From: Steroidobacteraceae bacterium
GTDB taxonomy: Bacteria; Pseudomonadota; Gammaproteobacteria; Steroidobacterales; Steroidobacteraceae
DNA: 41,560 nt
Assembly: GCA_019634915.1 (NCBI GenBank)
Contig: JAHCAN010000025.1
Span: 1 to 41,560, forward strand
Direction: 5' to 3'
Part shown: positions 1 to 8,400 of the stretch, piece by piece
Position numbering within the stretch: the stretch's first letter is position 1
Layout: each line of letters begins with the position of its first letter
Notes under the pieces: generated by a model
What the model was told of the DNA's origin: nothing
The model's input: only the letters and a program-made list of their open reading frames with translations
Databases searched by the model: none
Position numbers and translations under genes: made by a program

Positions 1-294
1 CTCGGCCTTGACGTTGCCGGTCTCGACGCGCGTCTGCGCGCCGGCGAGACCCAGCGATTCGGCGAGCGCGGCGAGCCGCGTGCGCGCACGCTGGACGAGC
101 TCTTCCTCGATCGCCACGGCCGGCATCAGCGTTTCGCCCATCGGCTCGACCGGCACGAATTCGACGACGTGCAGCAGCTCGACTTCCGCGCCGAACAGCG
201 CGGCGAGGTGCTGCGCGCGCCGGCCGACCGGGACGCTGTCGTCGGTCAGGTCGACCGCCAGCAGGATGCGACGATAGTTGCCCACGGGCGCCAC
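1..294 (-). CDS. Universal stress protein (UspA family), 3' end outside the window
   Basis: Only the first 98 codons are present; the rest lies beyond base 1. The N-terminus reads MAPVGNYRRILLAVDL, the first beta strand of the UspA fold (compare the ILIAVDL strand of E. coli UspA). It continues with an alternating helix/strand pattern (AQHLAALFGAEVELLHVVE). The nucleotide-binding GxxG...G(S/T) loop expected near the C-terminus is not in the window, so ATP binding cannot be judged. The chosen start is GTG at 294, preceded by GGGGAT about five bases upstream; a second in-frame GTG at 285 is possible. It begins one base after the ksgA stop, so it is probably co-transcribed with the lptD-surA-pdxA-ksgA operon. 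Cytoplasmic stress role is inferred from the family. Confidence 0.8.
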   Translation of the reverse strand, partial: MAPVGNYRRILLAVDLTDDSVPVGRRAQHLAALFGAEVELLHVVEFVPVEPMGETLMPAVAIEEELVQRARTRLAALAESLGLAGAQTRVETGNVKAE

Positions 295-295
295 G

Positions 296-1075
296 CTATC
301 CCCGCGACGCGGCACGCGCAAGCGCCGCGAATCCCTCGGGCGGCACGGTCTCGGGGCGTGCGCCGGGATCCACGCCCGCCGCCTCGATCGCCGCAGCGTC
401 GAGCGAGCGGCGCAGCGCGTTGCGCAGCGTCTTGCGGCGCGCCGAGAACGCCTGCGCGACGATCGCGGCGAAGGCCGGCGGCACCTCGAAGGCGGGCGTT
501 GCGCGCACGACGAGGCGTGCCACGGCCGACCAGACGGCCGGTGGCGGCTGGAAGGCGCCGGGGCCCACATCGAACAGCTTCTCGATCCTGACCCAGGGGG
601 CGAGCATCACCGTGAGCCGCCCGTACTCGCCGCTGCCGGGCGCGGCCGCCATCCGCTCGACGACCTCCCGCTGCAGCATCACGTGCAGGTCGGTGAACGC
701 GGCCGGCGTGTCGAGCAGGTGGAACAGCAGCGGCGTCGAGATGTTGTAGGGCAGGTTGCCGACCAGTCGCAGCCGCGCGCCGCGGGCGGCCGCGAGCGCC
801 GCGAAATCGAAGTCGAGCGCGTCGCCGACGTGCAGCGTGAGCCCGGCGGCGGGGGGCAGCTCCGTGCCGAGCTGCGCCGCGAGGTCGCGGTCGATTTCGA
901 CCGCGTCGAGCCGGCCGGCGGCCGCGAGCAGCGCGCGCGTCAGCACGCCGCGGCCCGGGCCGATCTCGACGATCGCATCACCCGGCGCCGGCGCGACCGC
1001 GCGCACGATGCGCTCGACGATCGCCGGATCGTGCAGGAAATGCTGGCCGAAGCGCCGGCGCGCGCGCGGCGGCAT
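296..1075 (-). CDS. ksgA: 16S rRNA (adenine1518/1519-N6)-dimethyltransferase KsgA
   Basis: The 259-residue product dimethylates two adjacent adenines in the 3' terminal hairpin of 16S rRNA late in 30S assembly, using SAM. The N-terminal RRRFGQHFL segment (residues 6-14) is the family hallmark. Motif I is EIGPGRGVLT (37-46), the acidic residue that contacts the SAM ribose is in EIDRD (60-64), and the catalytic NLPYNIS motif is at 107-113. The C-terminal helical domain (AFSARRKTLRNAL) is present, so the gene is full length. ATG at 1075 starts one base after the pdxA stop, as expected in the conserved lptD-surA-pdxA-ksgA operon. It ends with TAG at 296. Confidence 0.97.
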   Translation of the reverse strand: MPPRARRRFGQHFLHDPAIVERIVRAVAPAPGDAIVEIGPGRGVLTRALLAAAGRLDAVEIDRDLAAQLGTELPPAAGLTLHVGDALDFDFAALAAARGARLRLVGNLPYNISTPLLFHLLDTPAAFTDLHVMLQREVVERMAAAPGSGEYGRLTVMLAPWVRIEKLFDVGPGAFQPPPAVWSAVARLVVRATPAFEVPPAFAAIVAQAFSARRKTLRNALRRSLDAAAIEAAGVDPGARPETVPPEGFAALARAASRG

Positions 1076-1076
1076 G

Positions 1077-2066
1077 TCAGCGCCGCCGGCCGGCCATCCC
1101 GATCGCGAGCGACAGCGCGGCCTCGAGGCTGCCCGCGTCGGCGCGTCCGGTGCCGGCGAGGTCGAGTGCCGTGCCGTGATCGACCGAGGTGCGTATGAAG
1201 GGCAGGCCGAGCGTCACGTTGACTGCGCGGCCGAAGCCCGCGTGCTTGAGCACCGGCAGGCCCTGGTCGTGGTACATCGCGAGCACGGCGTCGGCGCCGG
1301 CGAGCTGCGACGGCACGAACGCGGTGTCCGCGGGCACCGGCCCGACGACGTCGAGCCCGCGCGCGCGCGCGTCCTCGAGCGCGGGGCCGATCACGTCGAT
1401 CTCCTCGCGACCGAGATGCCCGGACTCGCCGGCATGCGGATTGAGGCCGCAGACGACGATGCGCGGCCGGTCGAGCGCGAACAGGCGCGCGAGATCGGTC
1501 GCCAGCACGTCCAGGACCTCGCGCAGCAGTGCGCCGGTGATCGCGGCGCTGACGTCGCGCAGCGGCAGATGGGTGGTCGCGAGCGCCACGCGCAATCCGC
1601 CGGCCACCAGCAGCATCACCGGCCGGTGCACGCCGCTGTGCCGCGCGAGATACTCGGTATGCCCGGTGAAGGCGATGCCGGCGTCGTTGATCACGCTCTT
1701 CTGCACCGGCGCCGTGACGATCGCGTCGAATTCGCCGGTGACCGCGCCCGCCATCGCCGCATCGAGCAGCGACAGCACGTAGGAGGCGTTGCGGGGTTCG
1801 AGGCGTCCCGGTTGCGCGGCGAGCGCGAGCGGGTAGTGCGCGACCTGCAGCTCCCCGGCCTGGTGCGCGCGCGGCTCGCCGCGCCTGTAGTCGCTGAAGT
1901 GCAGCGGGCCGGCCGGTGCAGCGCGCTGCTCGAGCAGCGCGCGGTCGCCGAGGCAGACGAGTTCGCACGGCCACGCCGAGCGCGCGACCGCCGCGCAGAG
2001 CTCCGGGCCGATGCCCGCAGGTTCACCCGAGGTCAGGGCGATGCGGGGCAGGCGGGACACACTCAC
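1077..2066 (-). CDS. pdxA: 4-hydroxythreonine-4-phosphate dehydrogenase PdxA
   Basis: PdxA oxidises 4-phosphohydroxy-L-threonine with NAD in pyridoxal 5'-phosphate biosynthesis. The start is GTG at 2066, whose GTGA overlaps the surA stop by four bases. This gives 329 residues, the length of the E. coli protein. With this start the metal-binding histidines fall at 136 (GHTEYLA region), 166 (THLPLR), 211 (NPHAGE) and 266 (YHDQG). The last three match the known E. coli positions 166, 211 and 266, which independently supports the start. The N-terminal TSGEPAGIGPE segment is typical. It is coupled to surA upstream and ksgA downstream and makes a soluble cytoplasmic homodimer. Confidence 0.96.
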   Translation of the reverse strand: MSVSRLPRIALTSGEPAGIGPELCAAVARSAWPCELVCLGDRALLEQRAAPAGPLHFSDYRRGEPRAHQAGELQVAHYPLALAAQPGRLEPRNASYVLSLLDAAMAGAVTGEFDAIVTAPVQKSVINDAGIAFTGHTEYLARHSGVHRPVMLLVAGGLRVALATTHLPLRDVSAAITGALLREVLDVLATDLARLFALDRPRIVVCGLNPHAGESGHLGREEIDVIGPALEDARARGLDVVGPVPADTAFVPSQLAGADAVLAMYHDQGLPVLKHAGFGRAVNVTLGLPFIRTSVDHGTALDLAGTGRADAGSLEAALSLAIGMAGRRR

Positions 2067-3364
2067 ATCTTCAGTTCGACATAGGCTTCGTCGCGCAGGC
2101 GGCGCAGCCACAGTTCCGTTTCTTCCTCGGCCTTGCTCTCGCGCAGCGCGACGTAGGCGCGCTGGCGCTTCATCTCGTTGCTGTTGTCGATTTCGCGGTG
2201 CCCGAGCACCTGCAGGATGTGCCAGCCGAACTGCGTGTGGAACGGCTCGCTGATCTCGTCTTGCTTCAGCGCCGCGAGCTGCGCTTCGAATTCGGGCACG
2301 AACGTGCCCGGGTTGGTCCAGCCCAGGTCGCCGCCTTCGGAGGCCGAGCCCGGGTCCTCGGACAGTACGGTCGCGAGGGCGCCGAAGTCCTCGCCCTTCA
2401 GGATGCGCTCGCGAATGCCGCGCAGGCGCTGCTCGACCGTGGCGTCGTCCTGCAGCTCGTTGGTGCGCATCAGGATGTGCCGCGCATGCACCTGCTGCAC
2501 GATCGCCGGGCCGTCGGAGCTGCGCAATTCGTTGACCCGCACGATGTGGTAGCCGCTCGGCGTGCGGATCACGTCGCTGACCTCGCCGGCCTTCAGCTTG
2601 ACCACCGCGTCGGCGAGCACGGTCGGCAGCTCCGGGCCGCTGCGCCAGCCGAGCACGCCGCCCTCGAGGGCCGTCTGGCTGTTCGAATACGCGACCGCGA
2701 GCTGCGCGAAGTCCTCGCCCGCGAGCGCGCGCCGGTGCACGTCCTCGGCGCGCTTCTCGGCCTCGGCCATCTGCTCGGGCGTCGCGGCCTGCGGTACCGC
2801 GATCAGGATGTGCGAGAGGTTGTACGAGGTCGTCTCGGACGGCGCGTTCTTCTGCCGCTCGAGGTACTGGTCGATCTCGCGCGGCGTCACGACGATGCGC
2901 GCGATCACGTCGCGCTGGCGCAGCATGTTGAGCGTGATGTCCTTGCGCATGTTGTCGCGGTAGGCCGTGTAGTCGATGCCCTGGCCCGCGAGCGCCTGCG
3001 GCAGCTGCGCGAGCGGGATGCCGTTGCGGCGCGCGACGTCCTGCAGCGCGTTGTTGATCATCTCGTCGGTCACGTTGAGGCCGGCGCGGCTCGCGCGCTG
3101 CATCTGCACCTCCTGCACGACGAGGCGCTCGAGGATCTGCTGGCGCAGCACGTTCTCGGGCGGCAGCTCGAGGCCCTGCTGGCGCAGGCGTACGCTGATC
3201 AGCTCCATCTGGTCGTCGAGCTCGCTTTTCAGCACGACGCCGTCGTTGACGATCGCGGCGACGCGGTCGAGCAGCTCGCCGCCGGAGGACAGTTCACGGG
3301 TCTGCGCGTGCGCGGCGGCGGCGAAGCACAGCGCGGCGAGGGCGGCAAGGAAGGGTCGCAACAT
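2063..3364 (-). CDS. surA: Periplasmic chaperone and peptidyl-prolyl isomerase SurA
   Basis: SurA carries unfolded outer-membrane proteins across the periplasm to the BAM complex. The 433-residue protein begins with a clear Sec signal peptide (MLRPFLAALAALCFAAAAHA, predicted cleavage after residue 20). The N-terminal chaperone domain follows (RVAAIVNDGVVLKSELDDQM). Two parvulin domains come next, recognisable from SHILIAVP and from ARHILMRT with GGDLGW/GWHILQVLG. A short C-terminal strand and helix (WLRRLRDEAYVELKM) completes the fold. It lies 17 bases downstream of lptD, a natural partner because LptD is a SurA client. Its TGA overlaps the pdxA GTG start. Confidence 0.96.
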   Translation of the reverse strand: MLRPFLAALAALCFAAAAHAQTRELSSGGELLDRVAAIVNDGVVLKSELDDQMELISVRLRQQGLELPPENVLRQQILERLVVQEVQMQRASRAGLNVTDEMINNALQDVARRNGIPLAQLPQALAGQGIDYTAYRDNMRKDITLNMLRQRDVIARIVVTPREIDQYLERQKNAPSETTSYNLSHILIAVPQAATPEQMAEAEKRAEDVHRRALAGEDFAQLAVAYSNSQTALEGGVLGWRSGPELPTVLADAVVKLKAGEVSDVIRTPSGYHIVRVNELRSSDGPAIVQQVHARHILMRTNELQDDATVEQRLRGIRERILKGEDFGALATVLSEDPGSASEGGDLGWTNPGTFVPEFEAQLAALKQDEISEPFHTQFGWHILQVLGHREIDNSNEMKRQRAYVALRESKAEEETELWLRRLRDEAYVELKM

Positions 3365-3381
3365 GGATTTTCCGCGTCGAG

Positions 3382-5613
3382 TCAACGGGTTGGGCTGACC
3401 GGTGAGTATCCCCGAATTGCCTCCTCGAGGAAAGCCAGTGCCGATGATCCGACACTGGCGAGGCCGCTGAGTTCCAGCTGCAGGTAGATGCCGGTGTCGC
3501 GCTCGCCGGTCCGGCTGCTGACGAAGCGCCGGGCGACCGCCCGGAAGCGCCAGCAGCACGAGCGGTACTCGAAGCCGCCGAACTGGTCGAGCGTCTCGTC
3601 GTCGTGCATCGAGTAGACGTAGCGGCCGTAGAGGCTCCAGCGGTCCGCAACCGGCCAGGCGAACGAGGCGTCGATCTGGTCGAGGCGCTCGCGCTGGTAG
3701 CGGTAGCCGAGATTGATCACGCTGGTCGGCGCCGGCCGGTACTGCAGCTGCACCTGCATCCGCTCGCGCTCGGAGCTCTCCGGATTCCACTGCACGCCGA
3801 CGTCGGCGTTCCAGTTCTGCCAGGCCGTCAGCGCGAGCTGCGCGATCAGGTCGGAGGTGTCGCGATCGACGATGGTCTCGCCGGGCAGCGCGACGCGCGG
3901 CGCATCGAAATAGACGACCTGGCCGACGGTCGCGGCGAGCAGCTGCCGCCCGCTGTGCGCGTCGAGGATGCGGCTGGTGACCCCGAGGCTCGCCTGGTTC
4001 GCATCGCCGATGCGGTCGCCGCCGACATAGCGGTTCGGGCGAAACAGCTGCACGAGATTCAGGTCGGGCACGGCGGTGTCGAATACCGGCAGGGCGTCCT
4101 GGTTGCGGTAGGGCGTGTAGACGTAGAGCGCGCGGGGCTCGAGCGTGATGCGCCGCTGCCCGCGCGAGCCCGACGGGCCCTCGAATACGAGGCCTGCATC
4201 GAGGCTCGCGGTCGGCAGGCTGCGGGTGGGCGTGCGGTCGACGCCCGGATCGGTGTCGTCGAGCGAGTAGCCGGTCGCGCGCCACTGCAGCGACGGGCGC
4301 AGGAACCAGCCCGCGCCCTGCCAGTCGAGACCGAGGTGCGGAGCGGTGTCGTAGCGCCAGCCCGTGACGCCGACGTTGCGGTCGAAATTGACGACTTCCG
4401 CATCGAAGCCATAGCGCAGCTGAAGCGCGCTGCCGACGCTGAAGTCGGCGCTCGCATACAGCTGCGGCAGCATCGAGTAGGGCCGGTCGGCCGCGGCGAC
4501 GTCGATGTCGATCGTCTGGAAGTCCTGGAACGCGCCGCGCAGCCGCCAGTGCGCGTCGCGATAGGTCAGCTCGGCGGTGCGCTCGACGAAGGCGACGCTG
4601 GTGCCTTCGGGCCCCTGGCCGAAATCCTCGAAGTACTGCGTGTCGCTGGCGTTCGAGGCATTGGCCGAGAAGCGCCAGCCGCGCGGCAGCTCGGTGCGGT
4701 GCTCGAGCGAGACGAGGCTGCGGTCGCCGTCGAAGATCCGGTCGGAGGGCAGGTAGGAGACATCGAGCTCGCCGCGGCTGCCGCGTGTCAGGTAGCGGAA
4801 CTCGCCGTCGAGATCGGCGCCGCGGCGCGCGAACCAGGTCGGCTCGAAGCTGAAATCGTAGTTCGGCGCGATGTTCCAGTAGTACGGCACGGCGAGCTGC
4901 GCGCCGCTCCTCGAGGAGTAACCGGCGCCCGGGAACAGGAAGCCGCTCTTGCGCTCGCTGCCGAGCGGAAACGAAATCCACGGCGCGTAGAAGATCGGCA
5001 CGCCCTTGAACTCGATCTGCGTGCCGCGACCGGTTCCGTTGCGGTTCGCGGTGTCGAGATCGATGCGCGCGGCGCGCAGCCGCCACGCCGGGTCGGTCAG
5101 CGGGCAGGTCGTGAAGCTGACGTCGTCGAGGCGCACGTGGCCGGAGGTGTCGAGCGTCAGCGACTGCGCCTCGCCGCGCGCCGGCCGCGATGGAATCTCG
5201 AACTGCGCGTCGGCGAAGGCCGCGCCGCCTGTCGCCGAATAGCGACCGGAACGGCCGCGCACGATCAGCAGCGGATCACGGTACTCGACGTTGCCGTCGA
5301 CCTTGAGGTCGCCGGCCGCGGCGGCGTACTCGACGCGATCGGCGCGGATCTCGCGATCGCCCTGCCGGACCTCGACCTTGCCCGACAGCACCGCATCGCC
5401 GTTGACGCCGAGCCGGGCATCGTTGCTCGACACCTCGATCGGCGCCTTCGACAGCTCGGCCGCGCCTTGGCGCCCGGTCGCCGCCTCGGGCAGCGCGTTG
5501 CGCTGCTCGAGCGTGCCGAAACACAGCGGTGCCTCCGGCTCCGCCGCGCGCGCGGTGACCGGCAGCAGCAGCAGGAGGCCGAGGGCGGGCGCGTGAAGGC
5601 GGGCGGAGGGCAT
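3382..5613 (-). CDS. lptD: LPS-assembly outer membrane protein LptD
   Basis: LptD is the beta barrel of the LptDE translocon that inserts lipopolysaccharide into the outer leaflet. From the ATG at 5613 the product is 743 residues, with a signal peptide ending ARA|AEP near residue 23. The periplasmic OstA/jellyroll domain lies around 55-140 (EVRQGDREIRADRVEY) and the C-terminal barrel around 180-743. All four cysteines of the LptD disulfide relay are present at 31, 170, 686 and 687 (the last two in RSCCWRF), as in E. coli. An in-frame ATG at 5625 would add four residues, but it overlaps the -10 element described separately. No Shine-Dalgarno precedes either start. It heads the operon with surA, pdxA and ksgA, and is divergent from amgK with only 24 bases between starts. 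Confidence 0.95.
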   Translation of the reverse strand: MPSARLHAPALGLLLLLPVTARAAEPEAPLCFGTLEQRNALPEAATGRQGAAELSKAPIEVSSNDARLGVNGDAVLSGKVEVRQGDREIRADRVEYAAAAGDLKVDGNVEYRDPLLIVRGRSGRYSATGGAAFADAQFEIPSRPARGEAQSLTLDTSGHVRLDDVSFTTCPLTDPAWRLRAARIDLDTANRNGTGRGTQIEFKGVPIFYAPWISFPLGSERKSGFLFPGAGYSSRSGAQLAVPYYWNIAPNYDFSFEPTWFARRGADLDGEFRYLTRGSRGELDVSYLPSDRIFDGDRSLVSLEHRTELPRGWRFSANASNASDTQYFEDFGQGPEGTSVAFVERTAELTYRDAHWRLRGAFQDFQTIDIDVAAADRPYSMLPQLYASADFSVGSALQLRYGFDAEVVNFDRNVGVTGWRYDTAPHLGLDWQGAGWFLRPSLQWRATGYSLDDTDPGVDRTPTRSLPTASLDAGLVFEGPSGSRGQRRITLEPRALYVYTPYRNQDALPVFDTAVPDLNLVQLFRPNRYVGGDRIGDANQASLGVTSRILDAHSGRQLLAATVGQVVYFDAPRVALPGETIVDRDTSDLIAQLALTAWQNWNADVGVQWNPESSERERMQVQLQYRPAPTSVINLGYRYQRERLDQIDASFAWPVADRWSLYGRYVYSMHDDETLDQFGGFEYRSCCWRFRAVARRFVSSRTGERDTGIYLQLELSGLASVGSSALAFLEEAIRGYSPVSPTR

Positions 5614-5622
5614 GTGCCGTGT

Positions 5623-5632
5623 CATTATAATG
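5623..5632. promoter_or_regulatory. Symmetric -10 element shared by lptD and amgK
   Basis: The ten bases CATTATAATG form a perfect palindrome. They contain the consensus -10 hexamer TATAAT on the plus strand (5626-5631) and on the minus strand (5629-5624). Plus-strand initiation seven bases past the hexamer falls on the A of the amgK ATG (5638). Minus-strand initiation falls near 5617, four bases before the lptD ATG (5613). I see no good -35 hexamer at the usual distance on either side. The assignment is inferred from sequence symmetry and position. Confidence 0.6.
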
Positions 5633-5637
5633 AGGCG

Positions 5638-6669
5638 ATGAGCGAAAACGACGCGCGAGCGGCCCTGTTGCACGAATGGTTGACCGCCGGACTCGGGCGG
5701 CCCGTCGAGCGTCTCACACTCGCTTCGGCCGATGCGAGCTTCCGGCGCTACTTTCGCGTGCAGGCCGACGGCGTGAGCTGGATCGCGATGGACGCGCCGC
5801 CGGGCAATGAAGACGTGCGACCCTGGCTCAAGGTGGCGCGGCTGCTCGAGGAGACCGGCGTGCACGTGCCGCACGTGCATGCGGTCGACATCGAGAACGG
5901 CTTCGTGCTGCTCGAGGATCTCGGCAGCACGCCCTATCTCGCGCGGCTCGCGCGCGGCGAGGACGTCGACCGTCTCTACGCCGACGCGCTCGAGGCGCTC
6001 GCCGCGATCCAGGTGCGCGGCCGCGAAGCCGCGCGCGAGCTGCCGCCGTACGACGACCGCGCGCTGCAGCGTGAGCTCGACTTGATGCCCGAGTGGTTCG
6101 CCGCGCGCCACCTGCGGCTGCGCCTCGACGACGAGGAACTCGCGCTGATCCTGCGCACCTCGGACTTCCTGATCGAGGAGGCGCTCGCGCAGCCGCGCGT
6201 GTTCGTGCACCGCGACTTCCATTCGCGCAACCTGATGGTGCTCGGCGAGGACAATCCGGGGATCATCGATTTCCAGGATGCGCTCGAAGGCCCGATCGGC
6301 TACGACCTCGTGTCGCTGCTGAAGGACTGCTACATCGGCTGGCCGCGTGCACGCACGACTGCGTGGCTGCGTGGCTATCGCCGCCGGATCGCGCGCGAGG
6401 GCCTCAATGCCGGCGCGAGCGATCGCGAATTCCTGCGCTGGTTCGATCTTGCCGGCGTGCAGCGCCACCTGAAGGTGCTCGGCATCTTCTCGCGCCTCTG
6501 GTATCGCGACGGCAAGTCCGGCTATCTCGCCGACCTCACCCGCACGCTCGATTACGTGCGCGATACCTGCGCGCGCTACACCGAGCTGCAGGCCTTCGCG
6601 CACTGGCTCGAGTCGCGCGTCGTGCCCGGCCTGCCGGCCGCGAATGCGCGGGAACTCGCGCTGCGATGA
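5638..6669 (+). CDS. amgK: N-acetylmuramate/N-acetylglucosamine anomeric kinase AmgK
   Basis: AmgK phosphorylates the anomeric carbon of recycled MurNAc (and GlcNAc), the entry step of the cell-wall recycling route that bypasses de novo UDP-MurNAc synthesis and lowers fosfomycin sensitivity in Pseudomonas. The 343-residue protein has the aminoglycoside-phosphotransferase fold. The nucleotide-binding lobe shows SFRRYFRV and MDAPPG. The catalytic loop is HRDFHSRNLM, and the metal-binding DFG-equivalent is IIDFQDALEGP. The neighbour murU overlaps by ATGA, and the same pair sits beside lptD in Pseudomonas. GAGG stands only two bases before the ATG, too close for normal Shine-Dalgarno pairing, which fits a leaderless transcript. 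Confidence 0.9.
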   Translation: MSENDARAALLHEWLTAGLGRPVERLTLASADASFRRYFRVQADGVSWIAMDAPPGNEDVRPWLKVARLLEETGVHVPHVHAVDIENGFVLLEDLGSTPYLARLARGEDVDRLYADALEALAAIQVRGREAARELPPYDDRALQRELDLMPEWFAARHLRLRLDDEELALILRTSDFLIEEALAQPRVFVHRDFHSRNLMVLGEDNPGIIDFQDALEGPIGYDLVSLLKDCYIGWPRARTTAWLRGYRRRIAREGLNAGASDREFLRWFDLAGVQRHLKVLGIFSRLWYRDGKSGYLADLTRTLDYVRDTCARYTELQAFAHWLESRVVPGLPAANARELALR

Positions 6670-7334
6670 AGGCGATGATTCTCGCGGCCGGGCGCGGCGA
6701 GCGCATGCGGCCGCTGACCGATGCGCTGCCCAAGCCGCTGCTCACGGTCGGCGGCAAGGCGCTGATCGTCCATCACCTCGAGGCGCTCGCGCGCGCCGGC
6801 GTGCGCGAGGTCGTCGTGAATCTCGCCTGGCAGTCAGCGAAGCTGCGCGCGGCGCTCGGTGACGGCAGCGCGTTCGGCGTGCAAATCCTCTACAGCGACG
6901 AGGGCGAGGTGGCCCGGGAAACCGGCGGTGGCATCCTGCACGCGCTGCCGCTGCTCGGCGAGGCGCCGTTTCTCGTCGTCAACGGCGACATCTGGACAGA
7001 TTTTCCGTTCGGGCGGCTCGCACTCGGCGCGGTGGCCGACGCGCGCCTCGTGCTGGTGCCGAACCCGCCCCAGCATCCGCGCGGCGATTTCTCGCTCGCG
7101 GGCGAATGGGTCGGCGAGGAGGACGGGCCGGACGTCACGCGCCATACCTATGCCGGCATCGGCCTGTACCGGCCGCAGCTCTTCGCAGGCTGCGCGCCGG
7201 GGCGTTTCCCGCTGCTGCCGCTGCTCCGGCGCGCGATCGCGGCGGGGCGCCTGCAGGGCGAGGTTTATCGCGGCGTCTGGCAGGATATCGGCACGCCCGC
7301 GCGCCTCGCCGCGCTCGAAGCCGCGTTGCGCTAA
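6666..7334 (+). CDS. murU: N-acetylmuramate alpha-1-phosphate uridylyltransferase MurU
   Basis: MurU converts MurNAc-1-phosphate, the AmgK product, and UTP into UDP-MurNAc. The 222-residue nucleotidyltransferase begins [19 protein letters not shown], the conserved LAAGxGxRMxPLT nucleotide loop. It carries the substrate lysine in [10 protein letters not shown], the sugar-phosphate site [10 protein letters not shown], and a C-terminal [10 protein letters not shown] segment typical of small sugar-nucleotide pyrophosphorylases. Its ATG overlaps the amgK stop by four bases, so the two are translationally coupled. The TAA stop lies inside the presumed -10 box of lipA. A generic glucose-1-phosphate thymidylyltransferase annotation is possible, but the neighbour favours MurU. 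Confidence 0.9.
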   Translation: MKAMILAAGRGERMRPLTDALPKPLLTVGGKALIVHHLEALARAGVREVVVNLAWQSAKLRAALGDGSAFGVQILYSDEGEVARETGGGILHALPLLGEAPFLVVNGDIWTDFPFGRLALGAVADARLVLVPNPPQHPRGDFSLAGEWVGEEDGPDVTRHTYAGIGLYRPQLFAGCAPGRFPLLPLLRRAIAAGRLQGEVYRGVWQDIGTPARLAALEAALR

Positions 7335-7337
7335 AAT
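7332..7337 (+). promoter_or_regulatory. Putative -10 box of lipA, giving a leaderless transcript
   Basis: TAAAAT matches the -10 consensus at five of six positions and overlaps the murU TAA stop. Seven bases separate it from the lipA ATG, so initiation at the standard distance would begin within one base of the start codon. No -35 hexamer is obvious and no Shine-Dalgarno precedes the ATG. Confidence 0.4.
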
Positions 7338-7344
7338 AGCCCTC

Positions 7345-8400
7345 ATGCAGCGACTCGAAGACATCGGCGTGGTGCATGAGCCCGCGGCGCCCGCCGCCGG
7401 CGAACAGCGCGCGCGCAGCGGCCAGAAGTACGTCACGCCGCAGGGCTTCACTGCGATCAAGGACGGTGTCAAGACGCAAGGCGGGGCCGACCGGCGCGGG
7501 CTGCTCGGCAAGCCGCGCTGGCTGAAGGCGCCACTCGCGGCCGGTGCAGGCTACGACGCGGTGCGCCGCGCGGTCCACGACCACGCGCTCGCGACAGTGT
7601 GTGAGGAGGCCAAGTGCCCCAATATCGGCGAGTGCTGGAACGCCGGTACCGCGACGATCATGCTGATGGGCAAGGTCTGCACGCGCGCCTGCCGTTTCTG
7701 TTCGGTCGACACCGGCAATCCGCGCGGCTGGCTCGATCCGGATGAACCGCAGCATGCGGCGCGCACCGTGCAGCTGATGAAGCTGCGCTACGTGGTGCTC
7801 ACTTCGGTCGATCGCGACGACCTGCCGGACGGCGGCGCCGCGCATTACGCGGCCTGCGTGCGCGCGATCAAGGCGCTGACGCCGGCGACCGCGGTCGAGG
7901 CGCTGACTCCCGACTTCGCCGGCGTGCTGCGCGACGTCGAGACGGTGGTCGATTCGGGACTCGAGGTGTTCGCGCAGAACATCGAGACAGTGCGTCGCCT
8001 CACGCACCCGGTGCGCGATCCGCGCGCGGGCTACGAGCAGACCCTCGCGGTGCTCGCGCACGCGAAGCGCCATCGTCCCGGCGTGCTGACCAAGACGAGC
8101 CTGATGCTCGGTCTCGGCGAGACCGACGACGAGATCCTCGCGACGATGGACGACCTGCGCGCGATCGACGTCGACATCCTGACGCTCGGGCAGTACCTGC
8201 GCCCGACGCTCAATCACCTGGCGGTCGAGCGCTACGTCACGCCCGCGGAGTTCGACCGCTATCGCCGCGAGGCGCTGGCGCGCGGTTTCCGCGAATGCGT
8301 GTCGGGCCCGCTGGTACGTTCGAGCTACCGGGCCGAGAGGGCGCTCGACGGCAACAACGCCGGGCTCGACAATCATGCTGCCGCTGCCCGCAGCGCCTGA
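7345..8400 (+). CDS. lipA: Lipoyl synthase LipA (radical SAM)
   Basis: LipA inserts two sulfurs into protein-bound octanoyl groups to form lipoate on E2 and H proteins. The 351-residue protein has both 4Fe-4S ligand sets. The auxiliary cluster is CX4CX5C at C86, C91 and C97 ([12 protein letters not shown]). The radical-SAM cluster is CX3CX2C at C112, C116 and C119 (CTRACRFC). The C-terminal RSSY motif that ligands the auxiliary cluster is present (VRSSYRAE). The first 60 residues are longer and more variable than the core, which is common. Its end overlaps lipB by 26 bases. Gene order is lipA then lipB, opposite to the lipB-lipA order of enterics. Confidence 0.96.
   Translation: MQRLEDIGVVHEPAAPAAGEQRARSGQKYVTPQGFTAIKDGVKTQGGADRRGLLGKPRWLKAPLAAGAGYDAVRRAVHDHALATVCEEAKCPNIGECWNAGTATIMLMGKVCTRACRFCSVDTGNPRGWLDPDEPQHAARTVQLMKLRYVVLTSVDRDDLPDGGAAHYAACVRAIKALTPATAVEALTPDFAGVLRDVETVVDSGLEVFAQNIETVRRLTHPVRDPRAGYEQTLAVLAHAKRHRPGVLTKTSLMLGLGETDDEILATMDDLRAIDVDILTLGQYLRPTLNHLAVERYVTPAEFDRYRREALARGFRECVSGPLVRSSYRAERALDGNNAGLDNHAAAARSA

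Noticed and set aside
3604-5637. A very long plus-strand open frame antisense to lptD and continuous with amgK
   Set aside because: Only the part from 5638 onward is a recognisable protein. The upstream part is low-complexity Arg/Ala/Asp sequence caused by GC bias opposite lptD.
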